NCBI GenBank assembly: GCA_963082975.1
Contig: OY720344.1
Span: 61,842,546 to 61,906,545 of the forward strand
Length of the DNA: 64,000 nucleotides
DNA from: Labia minor
Taxonomy: Eukaryota > Arthropoda > Insecta > Dermaptera > Spongiphoridae
Direction: 5' to 3'
Program-made: the position numbers and the translations under genes
Part shown: one piece after another, positions 8,874 through 20,463 of the stretch
How the letters are laid out: every line of letters begins with the position of its first letter
Position numbering within the stretch: the first letter of the stretch is position 1
The notes under the pieces: model-generated
The model's database searches: none
What the model was told of the DNA's origin: nothing
Seen by the model: only the letters and a program-made list of their open reading frames with translations

Positions 8874-11800
8874 CAGTGGTTCTTAAACTGTGGTCCGCGG
8901 ACCCCTGGGGGTCCGCGAAGCCTTTACTGGGGGTCCGCGGTCCTCGGAAAAAAATCATCGTAAAAATATATACATATATAAATATTTAAAGTTCATTGTG
9001 TAACTATATCCTCCTAGAGAATTACGGCTATAATTTAATACTATTAATAATACTATTTTATTTTATTAAATTGATAATTATGTCAATTAATTTTTTGTGA
9101 ATAAATAAACATATATAAAAAACTATATATAAAATTTGAATTTTCATCCATTCATTCATTTAAAATCATTTTTCGATTGTTCCTTTAAAATAACCCCTCT
9201 TAGGGGCTCGGAAGGGGAGGCATATAAGGGAATTTTCTTTCACTTTGTTATTGGGGAAAACCAGGGGAGGGGACAGTCTTACCCGGAAAAACCCAAATTG
9301 TCAGCGTCCACTCTGGGGTTTTAAACAGTTTTAAAGCAAATGTTAATTATAAGTTCATTTCTCAACGAGTTGTATCTTTAAATTATTTTTATTAATTTAA
9401 TTAATTATAATTAAATTATAGCTAATAATAGTTTATTATAGCTAATAATTTTTTTTAATTTTTAGTGTAATTTGCATGATCATTATTTTATAAAAACACT
9501 AAACACATTTTGCAATTTCCCAGAAAGGCTGTTTTTGAGAGTAAGTATAAGTTAGTTTTATGAATAAAAAATATTTATTTTAATAATATTTTAGAATCAA
9601 ATTACGAAATTAATAATATTTTAGAATCAAATTACGAAATATATTTATTATATAAATTAATATTCATTTAAAATGATATTAAATCATTTATTTAAAATGA
9701 TTTAAAACATTTATTAAAATGATTTAAAACATTCATTTAAAATGATATTAAAACATTCATTTAAAATCATATTAAAACATAGCTAGTAAATAATAATTCG
9801 TTATATTTATATTATATTTATATTATATTTATATTATTGTAGTTCAATGTTAATAAATTACTCCATAAAATGGATCGTTGGCTACAAACTGGTTCAACAC
9901 AGAAACGGAAAGAATCAGATGATGAGGCATCAACAGCAAACTCTACCAAGAAACGCAAAACTAGAAAATATTCGGATGATTATTTATCATTTGGATTTAC
10001 TTATATTTGCAACAATGATGTGGAAAGACCAGTCTGCGTTCTATGTCAGGAAAGTTTATCCAATGAAAGTATGAAACCTGCTAATCTCAGACGTCATTTA
10101 CAAACAAAGCACAGCGAGCATGTTAGTAAGTCTATCGAATTTTTTAAAATGAAAAAAGAAGAACTTAATTCAAGTCAGAAATTGATGGTAAAGACGGGAT
10201 CTGGTGGTATGAGTAAGAAAGCAGTAATGGCATCATATGAAGTAGCTCTACTTATTGCTAAAGCAGGAAAGCCGCATAATATAGCAGAGCAATTAATTCT
10301 TCCTGCTACAAAAGTAATTACAAATATAATGTTAGGAACTAAAGCAGCAAACGATATAAATTTGATTTCATTATCAAATGATACGGTTAAGAATAGGATT
10401 GAAGACATGTCATGTAATATAAAAGAAGAATTAATATCGAGAGTGCGCAAAAGTCACTATTACTCATTACAATTGGATGAAAGTACTGATGTCACTAATA
10501 ATGCCAATTTGTTAGCTTTCATTAGATATGAGTTTGAAAATCAAATACAAGAAGATGTATTGTTTTGTGATTCACTACCTTCACGAACGACAGCTAATGA
10601 CATATTTAACAGTTTGAATAATTTTATAACCGAAAATGAAATAGAGTGGCCAAAATGTGTTGGAATTTGCACTGATGGTGCTCGTGCAATGTCAGGTACA
10701 AGAACTGGATTGATTGCTCTTATTAAAAATGTTGCGCCTCAGGTTGTTTGGAATCATTGCTGCATTCACAGAGAATCATTAGCAGCCAAAAATATGTCAC
10801 CAGATTTGAAAAGAACATTAGACGAAGTAGTTAAAATTGTCAATTTCATTAAGGCTCGTCCACTTAATTCCAGAGTTTTTAAAATTTTGTGTGAGGAAAT
10901 GGGTAGTCAACATACACATTTATTATTACATACAGATGTACGTTGGTTGTCCCGCGGGAAAGTACTCATTCGCCTTTTTGAGCTTCGAGATGAAATACGA
11001 TTGTTTTTAATAGATGCGCATTTTGAACTGACCGAATGTTTCAATGATTTTATCTGGTTAGCTAAGGTGGCTTACTTGACTGATATTTTTACAAAATTGA
11101 ACGAACTTAATTTGAGCCTGCAAGGTACTGTTGTAAATATATTTAAAGTTGAAGATAAAATAGAAGCAATGATTAAAAAAATCGACTTGTGGTCGAAACG
11201 CATCCAGAACGGTGTATATGAGTCTTTTCCAACTCTCAATGATTTCATAGAAAGCTCCAGTGAAAAATTGCTTAATCAAACGCGTCAATTATTTGTTGAA
11301 CATTTAATTACTTTGAAAAGCAACTTCAGGAAGTATTTTTCTACTCCTGATCCTTGCAATAACTGGATCAGAGATCCATTTAATATGGAAATTACAAATG
11401 CTAAACATTTATCTGCACCTGAACAAGATATTCTCGTGGAATTATCATGTGATACAACTTATAAACTAAAATTTAACAAAACTGAATTGAGCAACTTTTG
11501 GTTACTTCTCAGGTCAGATTATCCTGCGCTTGCAAATAAAGCACTTCAACACTTGATTCCATTCTGCACAACATATTTATGCGAACAAGCTTTTTCGGTA
11601 CTATTTTATATTAAGTCTAAATATAGAAACAAATTAAATGTAGAGCCGGATCTTAGATTAAAAGTTTCCAATATTAAGCCAGATATTGAGATTCTTGTTT
11701 CAAGAAAACAACTGCATACATCTCATTAAATATGTAAGTTATATTTAATGAGATAGATGCAGTTATTTTTTAAAATATTTCTTATTTAATATTTTCTGAA

Positions 11801-12115
11801 AAAAATTATAAAATATTTATATGAATTTAATGTAAGTACCCATTATAATTTGTGAGATTTGTTGCTATGACAATGTTTGTATTTTCTTTCTTCAATATTA
11901 TAATTTCTAATAAAATGTGTTCTACAATATGCAAAAAAATCGTTATTCACCAATCACTGTTAGAAATATTCATCATATATCCTTGTCCTTATGAGATCGT
12001 AAGCCAGAAATTAATTAATAAAATGACGTAAAGTACCTAAAGTTGTGATGGGGGTCCGTCAAAAAAAATTTTTTCAAGTGGGGGTCCGTGGAGTACATAA
12101 GTTTAAGAACCTATG
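8874..12115 (+). mobile_element. Full-length hAT transposon (copy C), nested in copy B
   Basis: This complete 3242-bp element has the same inverted termini as copy B and lies in the same orientation inside B's leader. Perfect 8-bp target duplications ATTTAAAA lie at 8866-8873 and 12116-12123, again TA-centred. It contains an uninterrupted 619-codon transposase frame encoding a protein identical to that of its host copy B. Near-identity along the whole element and intact termini indicate a very recent insertion. The 5' leader of about 1 kb contains GC-rich palindromes, a 30-bp tandem pair and AT-rich repeats. Confidence 0.95.
9870..11729 (+). CDS. hAT transposase (BED zinc finger, Buster/ZBED5-like), copy C
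   Basis: This single-exon frame of 619 codons encodes a DNA transposase that cuts and pastes its own element. A basic tract (KKRKTRK, residues 27-33) is a likely nuclear signal. A BED-type zinc finger (C56, C59, H76, H81) should bind element ends. The RNase-H-like core shows catalytic Asp203 in QLDESTD, Asp269 in CTDGARAM and Glu572 in CEQAFSVL, with a conserved DVRW (Trp359). The C-terminal part (NFWLLL to CEQAFS) is the hAT dimerisation region. All key residues are present and there are no stops, so it is a plausible active enzyme. Domesticated vertebrate relatives include ZBED5-like proteins. The start is the first Met, just after the AT-rich leader. The product is identical to that of copy B. 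Confidence 0.93.
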   Translation: MDRWLQTGSTQKRKESDDEASTANSTKKRKTRKYSDDYLSFGFTYICNNDVERPVCVLCQESLSNESMKPANLRRHLQTKHSEHVSKSIEFFKMKKEELNSSQKLMVKTGSGGMSKKAVMASYEVALLIAKAGKPHNIAEQLILPATKVITNIMLGTKAANDINLISLSNDTVKNRIEDMSCNIKEELISRVRKSHYYSLQLDESTDVTNNANLLAFIRYEFENQIQEDVLFCDSLPSRTTANDIFNSLNNFITENEIEWPKCVGICTDGARAMSGTRTGLIALIKNVAPQVVWNHCCIHRESLAAKNMSPDLKRTLDEVVKIVNFIKARPLNSRVFKILCEEMGSQHTHLLLHTDVRWLSRGKVLIRLFELRDEIRLFLIDAHFELTECFNDFIWLAKVAYLTDIFTKLNELNLSLQGTVVNIFKVEDKIEAMIKKIDLWSKRIQNGVYESFPTLNDFIESSSEKLLNQTRQLFVEHLITLKSNFRKYFSTPDPCNNWIRDPFNMEITNAKHLSAPEQDILVELSCDTTYKLKFNKTELSNFWLLLRSDYPALANKALQHLIPFCTTYLCEQAFSVLFYIKSKYRNKLNVEPDLRLKVSNIKPDIEILVSRKQLHTSH

Positions 12116-12285
12116 ATTTAAAACATTTATTAAAATGATTTAAAACATTCATTTAAAATGATATTAAAACATTCATTTAAAATCATATTAAAACATAGCT
12201 AGTAAATAATAATTCGTTATATTTATATTATATTTATATTATATTTATATTATTGTAGTTCAATGTTAATAAATTACTCCATAAA

Positions 12286-14145
12286 ATGGATCGTTGGCTA
12301 CAAACTGGTTCAACACAGAAACGGAAAGAATCAGATGATGAGGCATCAACAGCAAACTCTACCAAGAAACGCAAAACTAGAAAATATTCGGATGATTATT
12401 TATCATTTGGATTTACTTATATTTGCAACAATGATGTGGAAAGACCAGTCTGCGTTCTATGTCAGGAAAGTTTATCCAATGAAAGTATGAAACCTGCTAA
12501 TCTCAGACGTCATTTACAAACAAAGCACAGCGAGCATGTTAGTAAGTCTATCGAATTTTTTAAAATGAAAAAAGAAGAACTTAATTCAAGTCAGAAATTG
12601 ATGGTAAAGACGGGATCTGGTGGTATGAGTAAGAAAGCAGTAATGGCATCATATGAAGTAGCTCTACTTATTGCTAAAGCAGGAAAGCCGCATAATATAG
12701 CAGAGCAATTAATTCTTCCTGCTACAAAAGTAATTACAAATATAATGTTAGGAACTAAAGCAGCAAACGATATAAATTTGATTTCATTATCAAATGATAC
12801 GGTTAAGAATAGGATTGAAGACATGTCATGTAATATAAAAGAAGAATTAATATCGAGAGTGCGCAAAAGTCACTATTACTCATTACAATTGGATGAAAGT
12901 ACTGATGTCACTAATAATGCCAATTTGTTAGCTTTCATTAGATATGAGTTTGAAAATCAAATACAAGAAGATGTATTGTTTTGTGATTCACTACCTTCAC
13001 GAACGACAGCTAATGACATATTTAACAGTTTGAATAATTTTATAACCGAAAATGAAATAGAGTGGCCAAAATGTGTTGGAATTTGCACTGATGGTGCTCG
13101 TGCAATGTCAGGTACAAGAACTGGATTGATTGCTCTTATTAAAAATGTTGCGCCTCAGGTTGTTTGGAATCATTGCTGCATTCACAGAGAATCATTAGCA
13201 GCCAAAAATATGTCACCAGATTTGAAAAGAACATTAGACGAAGTAGTTAAAATTGTCAATTTCATTAAGGCTCGTCCACTTAATTCCAGAGTTTTTAAAA
13301 TTTTGTGTGAGGAAATGGGTAGTCAACATACACATTTATTATTACATACAGATGTACGTTGGTTGTCCCGCGGGAAAGTACTCATTCGCCTTTTTGAGCT
13401 TCGAGATGAAATACGATTGTTTTTAATAGATGCGCATTTTGAACTGACCGAATGTTTCAATGATTTTATCTGGTTAGCTAAGGTGGCTTACTTGACTGAT
13501 ATTTTTACAAAATTGAACGAACTTAATTTGAGCCTGCAAGGTACTGTTGTAAATATATTTAAAGTTGAAGATAAAATAGAAGCAATGATTAAAAAAATCG
13601 ACTTGTGGTCGAAACGCATCCAGAACGGTGTATATGAGTCTTTTCCAACTCTCAATGATTTCATAGAAAGCTCCAGTGAAAAATTGCTTAATCAAACGCG
13701 TCAATTATTTGTTGAACATTTAATTACTTTGAAAAGCAACTTCAGGAAGTATTTTTCTACTCCTGATCCTTGCAATAACTGGATCAGAGATCCATTTAAT
13801 ATGGAAATTACAAATGCTAAACATTTATCTGCACCTGAACAAGATATTCTCGTGGAATTATCATGTGATACAACTTATAAACTAAAATTTAACAAAACTG
13901 AATTGAGCAACTTTTGGTTACTTCTCAGGTCAGATTATCCTGCGCTTGCAAATAAAGCACTTCAACACTTGATTCCATTCTGCACAACATATTTATGCGA
14001 ACAAGCTTTTTCGGTACTATTTTATATTAAGTCTAAATATAGAAACAAATTAAATGTAGAGCCGGATCTTAGATTAAAAGTTTCCAATATTAAGCCAGAT
14101 ATTGAGATTCTTGTTTCAAGAAAACAACTGCATACATCTCATTAA
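12286..14145 (+). CDS. hAT transposase (BED zinc finger, Buster/ZBED5-like), copy B
   Basis: This frame of 619 codons gives the same protein as copy C (9870-11729), residue for residue, including the BED finger ligands, Asp203, Asp269, Glu572 and Trp359. It belongs to the outer element, whose left terminus is now 4.2 kb upstream because copy C is inserted in the leader. The 3' side is unaltered: stop, AT-rich trailer with AATAAA-like sequence near 14325, GGGGTCCG motifs and right terminus at 14531. The protein should be functional if expressed. Any promoter in the leader between the left terminus and the insertion point is displaced, though the copy C right end lies close upstream. Confidence 0.93.
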   Translation: MDRWLQTGSTQKRKESDDEASTANSTKKRKTRKYSDDYLSFGFTYICNNDVERPVCVLCQESLSNESMKPANLRRHLQTKHSEHVSKSIEFFKMKKEELNSSQKLMVKTGSGGMSKKAVMASYEVALLIAKAGKPHNIAEQLILPATKVITNIMLGTKAANDINLISLSNDTVKNRIEDMSCNIKEELISRVRKSHYYSLQLDESTDVTNNANLLAFIRYEFENQIQEDVLFCDSLPSRTTANDIFNSLNNFITENEIEWPKCVGICTDGARAMSGTRTGLIALIKNVAPQVVWNHCCIHRESLAAKNMSPDLKRTLDEVVKIVNFIKARPLNSRVFKILCEEMGSQHTHLLLHTDVRWLSRGKVLIRLFELRDEIRLFLIDAHFELTECFNDFIWLAKVAYLTDIFTKLNELNLSLQGTVVNIFKVEDKIEAMIKKIDLWSKRIQNGVYESFPTLNDFIESSSEKLLNQTRQLFVEHLITLKSNFRKYFSTPDPCNNWIRDPFNMEITNAKHLSAPEQDILVELSCDTTYKLKFNKTELSNFWLLLRSDYPALANKALQHLIPFCTTYLCEQAFSVLFYIKSKYRNKLNVEPDLRLKVSNIKPDIEILVSRKQLHTSH

Positions 14146-14539
14146 ATATGTAAGTTATATTTAATGAGATAGATGCAGTTATTTTTTAAAATATTTCTTA
14201 TTTAATATTTTCTGAAAAAAATTATAAAATATTTATATGAATTTAATGTAAGTACCCATTATAATTTGTGAGATTTGTTGCTATGACAATGTTTGTATTT
14301 TCTTTCTTCAATATTATAATTTCTAATAAAATGTGTTCTACAATATGCAAAAAAATCGTTATTCACCAATCACTGTTAGAAATATTCATCATATATCCTT
14401 GTCCTTATGAGATCGTAAGCCAGAAATTAATTAATAAAATGACGTAAAGTACCTAAAGTTGTGATGGGGGTCCGTCAAAAAAAATTTTTTCAAGTGGGGG
14501 TCCGTGGAGTACATAAGTTTAAGAACCTATGTGTTAGAC

Positions 14540-15070
14540 TGATGGTATCAGTATAATACTAATGTAGAGAATTTTTTAATTTATTTTTTAAATAAATTAA
14601 ATATTTATTGACATCATCTGTTGAAACCTATTTAAATAATTAAAAAAATACATATATGGTGATTAAAAAATCGTTAAATAATTTTATATGTTATTATATT
14701 AAATTGATTTTGATGATATTATAAAAAATATTTGTATCCATTTAAAATAAAAAAAATATTTTAGAAATCAATTTTTTTTTTAATAAAATTGACTTTTAAT
14801 ATAGAAATTGTTTACTAATTTAACCGAATCTATATCTCTTTATGACTCTCAACTTTACAACTCTTAACATGAAAAATATTGTAATATATTTTCAAATCTA
14901 GCAAAAATCAGTCAAATCAAAGGCCATATTGAATCAATGTAAAGATATTTTTATATTCTTTGATTTTTATTAAGAACTTTTGGTTAATTAAGAAAATAAT
15001 AAGAAAAATGAATTTTTAGGAAGAGACCTATTTTTCAACTCTGAAATCTTGAATTTAAAAACAAAAATTT
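14540..15070. other. AT-rich intronic stretch, nothing recognised
   Basis: This is low-complexity AT-rich sequence between the hAT nest and the hairpin-ended repeat. No coding similarity was seen on either strand. Confidence 0.55.
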
Positions 15071-15670
15071 GGAGTGTCTCCACTCGAGTATCTTACAAAT
15101 TTGGATTGGGTTAATTAACATATGTTATATTCAAATTAAATTTAATTTAATTAAAATTATAAATTAAAATTTATAAATAATATTTATTAAGCCAGCGCGT
15201 GTTTGGCTCTTTATTGATGGCACCACGTCACGTTTGGTGATAGGCAGTCAACGGTTAACGAATTAATTCCGGTACATTCAACGATTCAATCAAGTTTAAA
15301 TTCTATATATATAGCAGTTTTATACAATATTTAATCATGTGAAAAACTATCAAACATATCTTTATTTTTACGATCACTTTAGAGGAAAAAAAATGAAAAC
15401 GTGGTAGGTAATGGTCCTCTTTCGAATGAGCTGCATTTCTCAAAAGTTGATAGAAAACTACGAATTTTGAATAATGCTCGTTTACCAAATTTCATTATTC
15501 TAGCACAAACCGTTTTTGCTTAATTTTGTCTACATACACACATGTAGATATTTTGCTCAATCTTAGTGAGAATGGCTCAGGGACTTTCAAAACGTATAAA
15601 AACTTCAAAATCTCGACTTCGAAAATGTTCATGATCGCAATACTATCTCTGGCAAGATAGTAAAAATTAT
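15071..15670 (+). repeat. Hairpin-ended ~600-bp repeat family, copy 1
   Basis: It begins GGAGTGTCTCCACTC, where GAGTG and CACTC can pair, and ends with ATACTATCTCTGGCAAGATAG then TAAAAAT, also a hairpin. Shared interior landmarks are gtgtttggctctttattgat, ggtacattcaacgattcaat and aaaacgtggtaggtaatg. The same architecture recurs at 40371, 51721 and 56581, with partial copies at 25450 and 63400. It has no coding capacity. The class is unknown; it could be a Helitron-like or other non-autonomous element. Confidence 0.8.
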
Positions 15671-15817
15671 TGGAGCTTGAATTCAGAAATATATTTTTTT
15701 CCCTTGAAAAATAAAGAAAAACCATTTAGAATCCAATTAGTGGTTAAGTCATTGGGTTTGATGTTAAGATAGCAAGAGGATCATTTGTAAGGAGATGTCG
15801 ATTGTTTGCTCGCTTAC

Positions 15818-15932
15818 TGTCTAATTGGCATTCATTTATGTCGATACTCGAAGGCCATAAACAATGAGCAACAAGTATAGTGTCAATAACAGATATCACA
15901 CAGATCAATAGTAGAAGCATAGAATCAATCAT
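15818..15932 (-). CDS. Candidate first coding exon: signal peptide
   Basis: A minus-strand frame starts MIDSMLLLLICVISVIDTIL and continues VAHCLW, a typical signal peptide with a hydrophobic core over residues 5-22 and a small-residue cleavage zone. It then reads SSIDINECQLD. A donor (ACA then gtaagc) lies at 15817, leaving one base (phase 1), which is exactly the phase required by the TSP1 exon at 6170-6313; joining gives ...CQLD-S-WDSWSDW. A possible acceptor (tttattttag) lies just upstream at 15948-15949, which would place the start codon in an internal exon after a 5' untranslated exon. The link to the TSP1 exon is inference. Other exons could lie between them, or this could be a chance frame. 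Confidence 0.45.
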
Positions 15933-15949
15933 TCGATTATCTCTTTGCT

Positions 15950-16003
15950 AAAATAAACTAAAAGTGTTTAAGTTAATTATACATACACACACTTTATTCA
16001 CCA

Positions 16004-16034
<31 letters not shown>

Positions 16035-17020
16035 GATCCTTAAAATGATACCAGTTGAATGTGAAAAGTTTCTAATCTCAATTATCCAGTTGGGAGTTGT
16101 GGAAAGTTAACTTTGTGGACATCCACTCTACATTAAGCAGATAAATGATAGTTTAAAATATTTAATATATTTCTCCTCTTTTAGGAAAGATTAGAAAAGC
16201 TAGAAATTTATTCATTTTCTACATTTATCGCTAACAATAATCATAAAATAAGAATTAAGTACACAGACCAGGCTTAAATCGAAGTTAACTTAAAGAAATT
16301 ATCATAAATAATAATTAATAAACTTATTTTTATTATAAGATTGTTTACCAAACTAAATAACTTTAAATGTTTTTTTTTTATTTAAATGTAAATATGATAC
16401 TTGCATTAAATATAAATTAGTCATTTATTAGGTTTTATAATAACTTACAAGATCGGAGTGAACAAAAATTATCAGTTTTATATGAAATCATAAATTCTTG
16501 TTCAAATAATATAACAGGAATAGTATTTTAAAAATTAGTAAGTTTAATGCACGATTAATATTAAAAAAAATATAAATTAATTGTTTAATGATCAAATATA
16601 TTTTCATTTACTACATATTTTATATATATTAGTTCTTTTATAAAAAAATAATGAATTTAATAATAATAATAAATAATATATATATATAATAAATAAAAAT
16701 AATAAATAATAATAATAATAATAAATCACATAAAGGTTTTAAAATGTCTTGTTAAATGTTAACTAGATTACTGATTTTTTAAAATAGATTCCTGAAATTT
16801 AATTGGTTAGAACGGAAAGAATTTTAATTAAAAAAATTAAATGAAAAATGTGTAGAACTAAATCTTTGTTAATTAAATAGGACATATAAATCTATTCATA
16901 ATAATACAATATTACTTTGATTATTATTTATAAATTAAAGATCGTTAAGAATATATTAATAATTATAATAAAAGAAAAGAAAATTTTTCAATTTTATATT
17001 TGTTATATATATTTATATAT

Positions 17021-17067
<47 letters not shown>

Positions 17068-19800
17068 TTTATTGCAAAATGGTATCTAGAATATAATATA
17101 AATTTGTTTCGTTTTTTTTTTCAAACATTACAAACTAACATAAAATATTTAGATTTAGACAAATAAATAACTTAAACCTAGGCTTTCTGACATTCGAATC
17201 TCCCATTTTAACTAATTAGAGAAGTTTCACCCTTTTAAGTGGAAAAAATGTACTGTTCTTACTAGAAATTTAATCATTTATGAGAAATTAAAATTGTAAG
17301 CAGTACAACAATTTCCAGAAGCTGTCATCTTTCATCATAAATCCACACTTCTCCAACATTGATCGGTTGTTTCTGGATTTAATATTGTCATATCTGTATA
17401 AAGACAGGAATTCGATTATAATACATTATCCCATGGCCACCCCGATCTCTGTATCTCTTGCCTTCCTTTACGGAGTTATATGAAGCAACTGTGAATGTAA
17501 CATAAAATAGAGACATCTTCAACACAAACGATCCGAAAATCGTTTTGGACAACAAATAGAGGCACATAAAAGTACACTGAAACTTAAGAAGTTTTTTCTT
17601 TTATTTGGTGTAAATTTTATATTTAAATCTGGTTTGGTTGCTTTACAGTGCTCGACCGATTTATCTACCACGATAAGAACTTCAGAACTGATAACTATCA
17701 GTTAAATTTATGCATTTCATGTAATGTACTATGTTATTATTGATTTTCATAGATTTAAAAGAACAATATGAGTCTAGATCGGATTAATCCAATTTACATA
17801 GTATCATTTAAAAAAAAAGAATATTTGATTTATGTATTATGATAGAATTTGACTCCAGAACGAATTGAGTAAAGTGAGGTTCCACTGTGCATACAATATA
17901 TGTACGTTTTCAATTTTGATTAGATTAAATAACTAAGATAATAATAATAATAATTAATAAATATTAATGATATATTTATATATAAATAATTTATATTTAA
18001 TTTGATCTATTACAAAAATGATAATTATAATGATAAACTTCGATATACTTATAAAAAAAATTCTATTAATATTTGAAAAAAATATATTATTTAAAAAAAA
18101 ATTAAATTAAAAAGTGTAAAAAAATATATAAATTAAAACATAATAATGATAATAATAATAATATTAATTAAGTGATAGTTTAAATAATAAGCAAACCTAT
18201 CATACATTAACACATAAATTAATGCTTATCTATCACTATAAATTGTCTAAATTAGAAATTATTTATAGATAAATGAAACATTTGAAACAACTATTCAAAT
18301 TGATAATTTATAAGATATCCTATCATATTTAATATCCATATGAGCAAATAAGAAATAATTGACCCAAATAAACAATGTAAGTTAAAATACTACACGATAG
18401 CATTAGATTTATAGAATTATGTAAATTTTATTTAAGTACTTAATTATGAAATACAATAATTTCTACTCTTCTTCTTATCAATTATACGTAATAAGAATAA
18501 ACAAATTATCTAATAATAATACACAAGAAGAAGAACGAGAAGTCAAATAAAGACATAACTAGTATCGTGGGTGTAAGAAAACATCTAAGAAATAATAATA
18601 ATAATATCAAGGGAATATTATTTCAAAGGGGTAACAAAATTAATCAAAATAAACAATAATTAAATTTTTATTTTTATTTGATTATTATTATATCTATATC
18701 TATTTACATTGCGATAATATAAGATAAAGAAACACAATTAATATTTTATTTTTTGTTTTTAAATGTTTAATTTTTTTTTTCATCATTATGATAAATAATA
18801 TATGCCGTATTTCTTTAATTTTCTCCTAAATATTAATTTTCTCCTAAATATTAATTTTTCAATTGATTAATAATATTAATAAAATTATTTTTTTGAATTT
18901 ATTTAATTAAAATAATATAAAAATTATATTAAAATACATGAACTAATATTACAATTAAAAATAATAATACAAACAGAAGAAAACCGTAGGAACAAGTGTT
19001 TTACTTAAGCATAAAATTTTGAACCAAGCCAAAATTTAATAATTTATTATTATTTTAAAAATTAATTAATTGTTAATAATGTCTTTCAATTTTAGCTAAA
19101 ATGAACCAATATTCCTATTTCATATAAAAATCATGCTAATAATAATAAATAATAAAAATACATATTAATATATTGTAATTCGTTTTTAATTTTTATAATA
19201 TATAATTTAGGTCTCATTATAAAAAATAATATATTTAAAGTTAAACCACTGTAATTAGAACATTAACATTTCTAAACGTAAATTTAGCTATATTTATGAG
19301 AAGGGTATATTTATATCCTATTTGTAGTAAATCCGAAAGTTTCCAAAAATCTAATCGATACCTGCTTGTACACATTATGAAAACATGCGGTGCGGTTCAA
19401 CTAACATTTTCAGTTGAACAATAAAATAAAATAATTTATTTAATATTTATAATTTAACTGATATTCCATAAATCTAGTAAATTAATCATTTTATGAGTAG
19501 AAAAAATTATTTTTCTCAAATATATTTATATTAGAAAAACTATATTTTATTTAAACTTCATTCATTCATTAAAGGGATTTTTATAGCAAATTTTTTTTAA
19601 GCAGAATGCTTAAGTCGAAGCAAGCGTACGGTACTTGATAACGATTGCAGAATTGCAGCAAGTTGAAACGTTGTGCATTTATTTTACTAAATAAAAATAG
19701 ATTATACAAAAATGTGGTGTATTAGTAAAAATCCCTTCGATAATCATAAAAACCACAAAAGTTTTAATAAATTCATTCATTCAATTCTAAACAATTCTTA
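15950..19800. other. Long AT-rich, repeat-rich stretch without recognised genes
   Basis: The stretch is dominated by A/T homopolymers, ATT/AAT triplet repeats and TA runs. A GC-richer patch at 17160-17700 has only short open frames and no protein motif I recognise. If the signal-peptide exon is real, promoter and 5' untranslated sequence of the host gene may lie here, but no specific element can be pointed to. Confidence 0.5.
17022..17065. repeat. (TA)n microsatellite
   Basis: An almost pure TA dinucleotide run. Similar shorter runs occur at about 16008-16028, 32537-32565 and 49654-49696. Confidence 0.9.
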
Positions 19801-19808
19801 TGTTTTAT

Positions 19809-20309
19809 TGTAAACGAAGGCGGACTTAGTCGCTGGCTTGACTTGTTTGACTCAGGTTTCCCTCGTAATGGAACTGGAGAAACAAAGTTCGCTATGGAAT
19901 CGCGTCCTAGAAGAGCGTCGCTAATGTAGAAAATACCACCATTGACAATTAACTATTGATTGGGCGTCAGCAGATTTCTTGACTCGAAATGATTCAAGGA
20001 AACATGCAAAATATTATAACTTGATGGAGATATAAATATATAAAAACTGATACAAAATACAGTTTGTAAGGTACAAGCTTAATAGAAATATATATTTAAC
20101 GAAATAAACCAGTGACTGGTAAAATAGCTGGTGATTGCTGGTGCTTACTCTAAAAGCAGATACAGGTAGTTAGTTGTAGTTAAGGACTGGCCAACGACTC
20201 GTTAAGGGTTGGTCAGGGACTATTGCAAAAAGGTGTGGAGTGGAGGGACTCTCAGAAAATGGTGTGTTCAGATCTACTAATGTTAGCTGGGAGAATGTTG
20301 TCCGTTACA
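19809..20309 (-). mobile_element. Possible solo LTR
   Basis: A GC-richer, noncoding block of about 500 bp on the minus strand starts TGTAACGGACAACATTCTCC and ends near TTTACA, so it has TGTAA/TTACA borders. An AATAAA-type signal (GGTTTATTTCGTT region, 20101-20112) lies inside. This is the composition and border style of a solo long terminal repeat. No matching target duplication is visible and no second copy exists in the window, so the assignment is weak. Confidence 0.3.
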
Positions 20310-20463
20310 ATATTAATTTTCTAATGAAGAAAATAGATGAAGTACAGTTGAAACCAAAAAATTGTCATTTGCGGTAAGCTTATGGCAAATTTTATCCTTT
20401 ATACAAAGAATTGTTTCAAAGGTTTAAATGTGGTGATTGTAACGCGCGCGTTATAATGTAGAT

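Larger units (their letters stand above)
8040..14531 (+). mobile_element. Full-length hAT transposon (copy B), interrupted by copy C
   Basis: Terminal repeats CAGTGGTTCTTAAACT (left) and, inverted at the right end, CATAGGTTCTTAAACT define the element. It is flanked by perfect 8-bp duplications TGTTAGAC at 8032-8039 and 14532-14539. The TA at positions 4-5 of the duplication matches the target preference of Buster-type hATs. Copy C (8874-12115) interrupts it in the leader. Removing C and one ATTTAAAA duplication restores 3242 bp, exactly the length of the other full copies. Subterminal GGGGTCCG motifs at both ends are candidate transposase-binding sites. The transposase gene, at 12286-14145 to the right of the insertion, is intact, but its leader is now separated from its left terminus by copy C. 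Confidence 0.95.

Noticed and set aside
8302..9324. Conserved 62-codon frame starting MNFHPF in the leader of every hAT copy (also at 3906-4094 and 20872-21060)
   Set aside because: It is identical only because the element copies are near-identical. It has no recognisable motif and an unremarkable composition, so it cannot be told from chance.
10175..10450. 91-codon antisense frame within each transposase (also 2695, 12591, 21911) and the 75-76-codon overlapping frames
   Set aside because: These are shadows of the transposase coding sequence in other frames, with no independent support.
20440..20455. AACGCGCGCGTT palindrome as a possible regulatory site
   Set aside because: A single short GC palindrome in isolation, with no second copy and no gene nearby to regulate.
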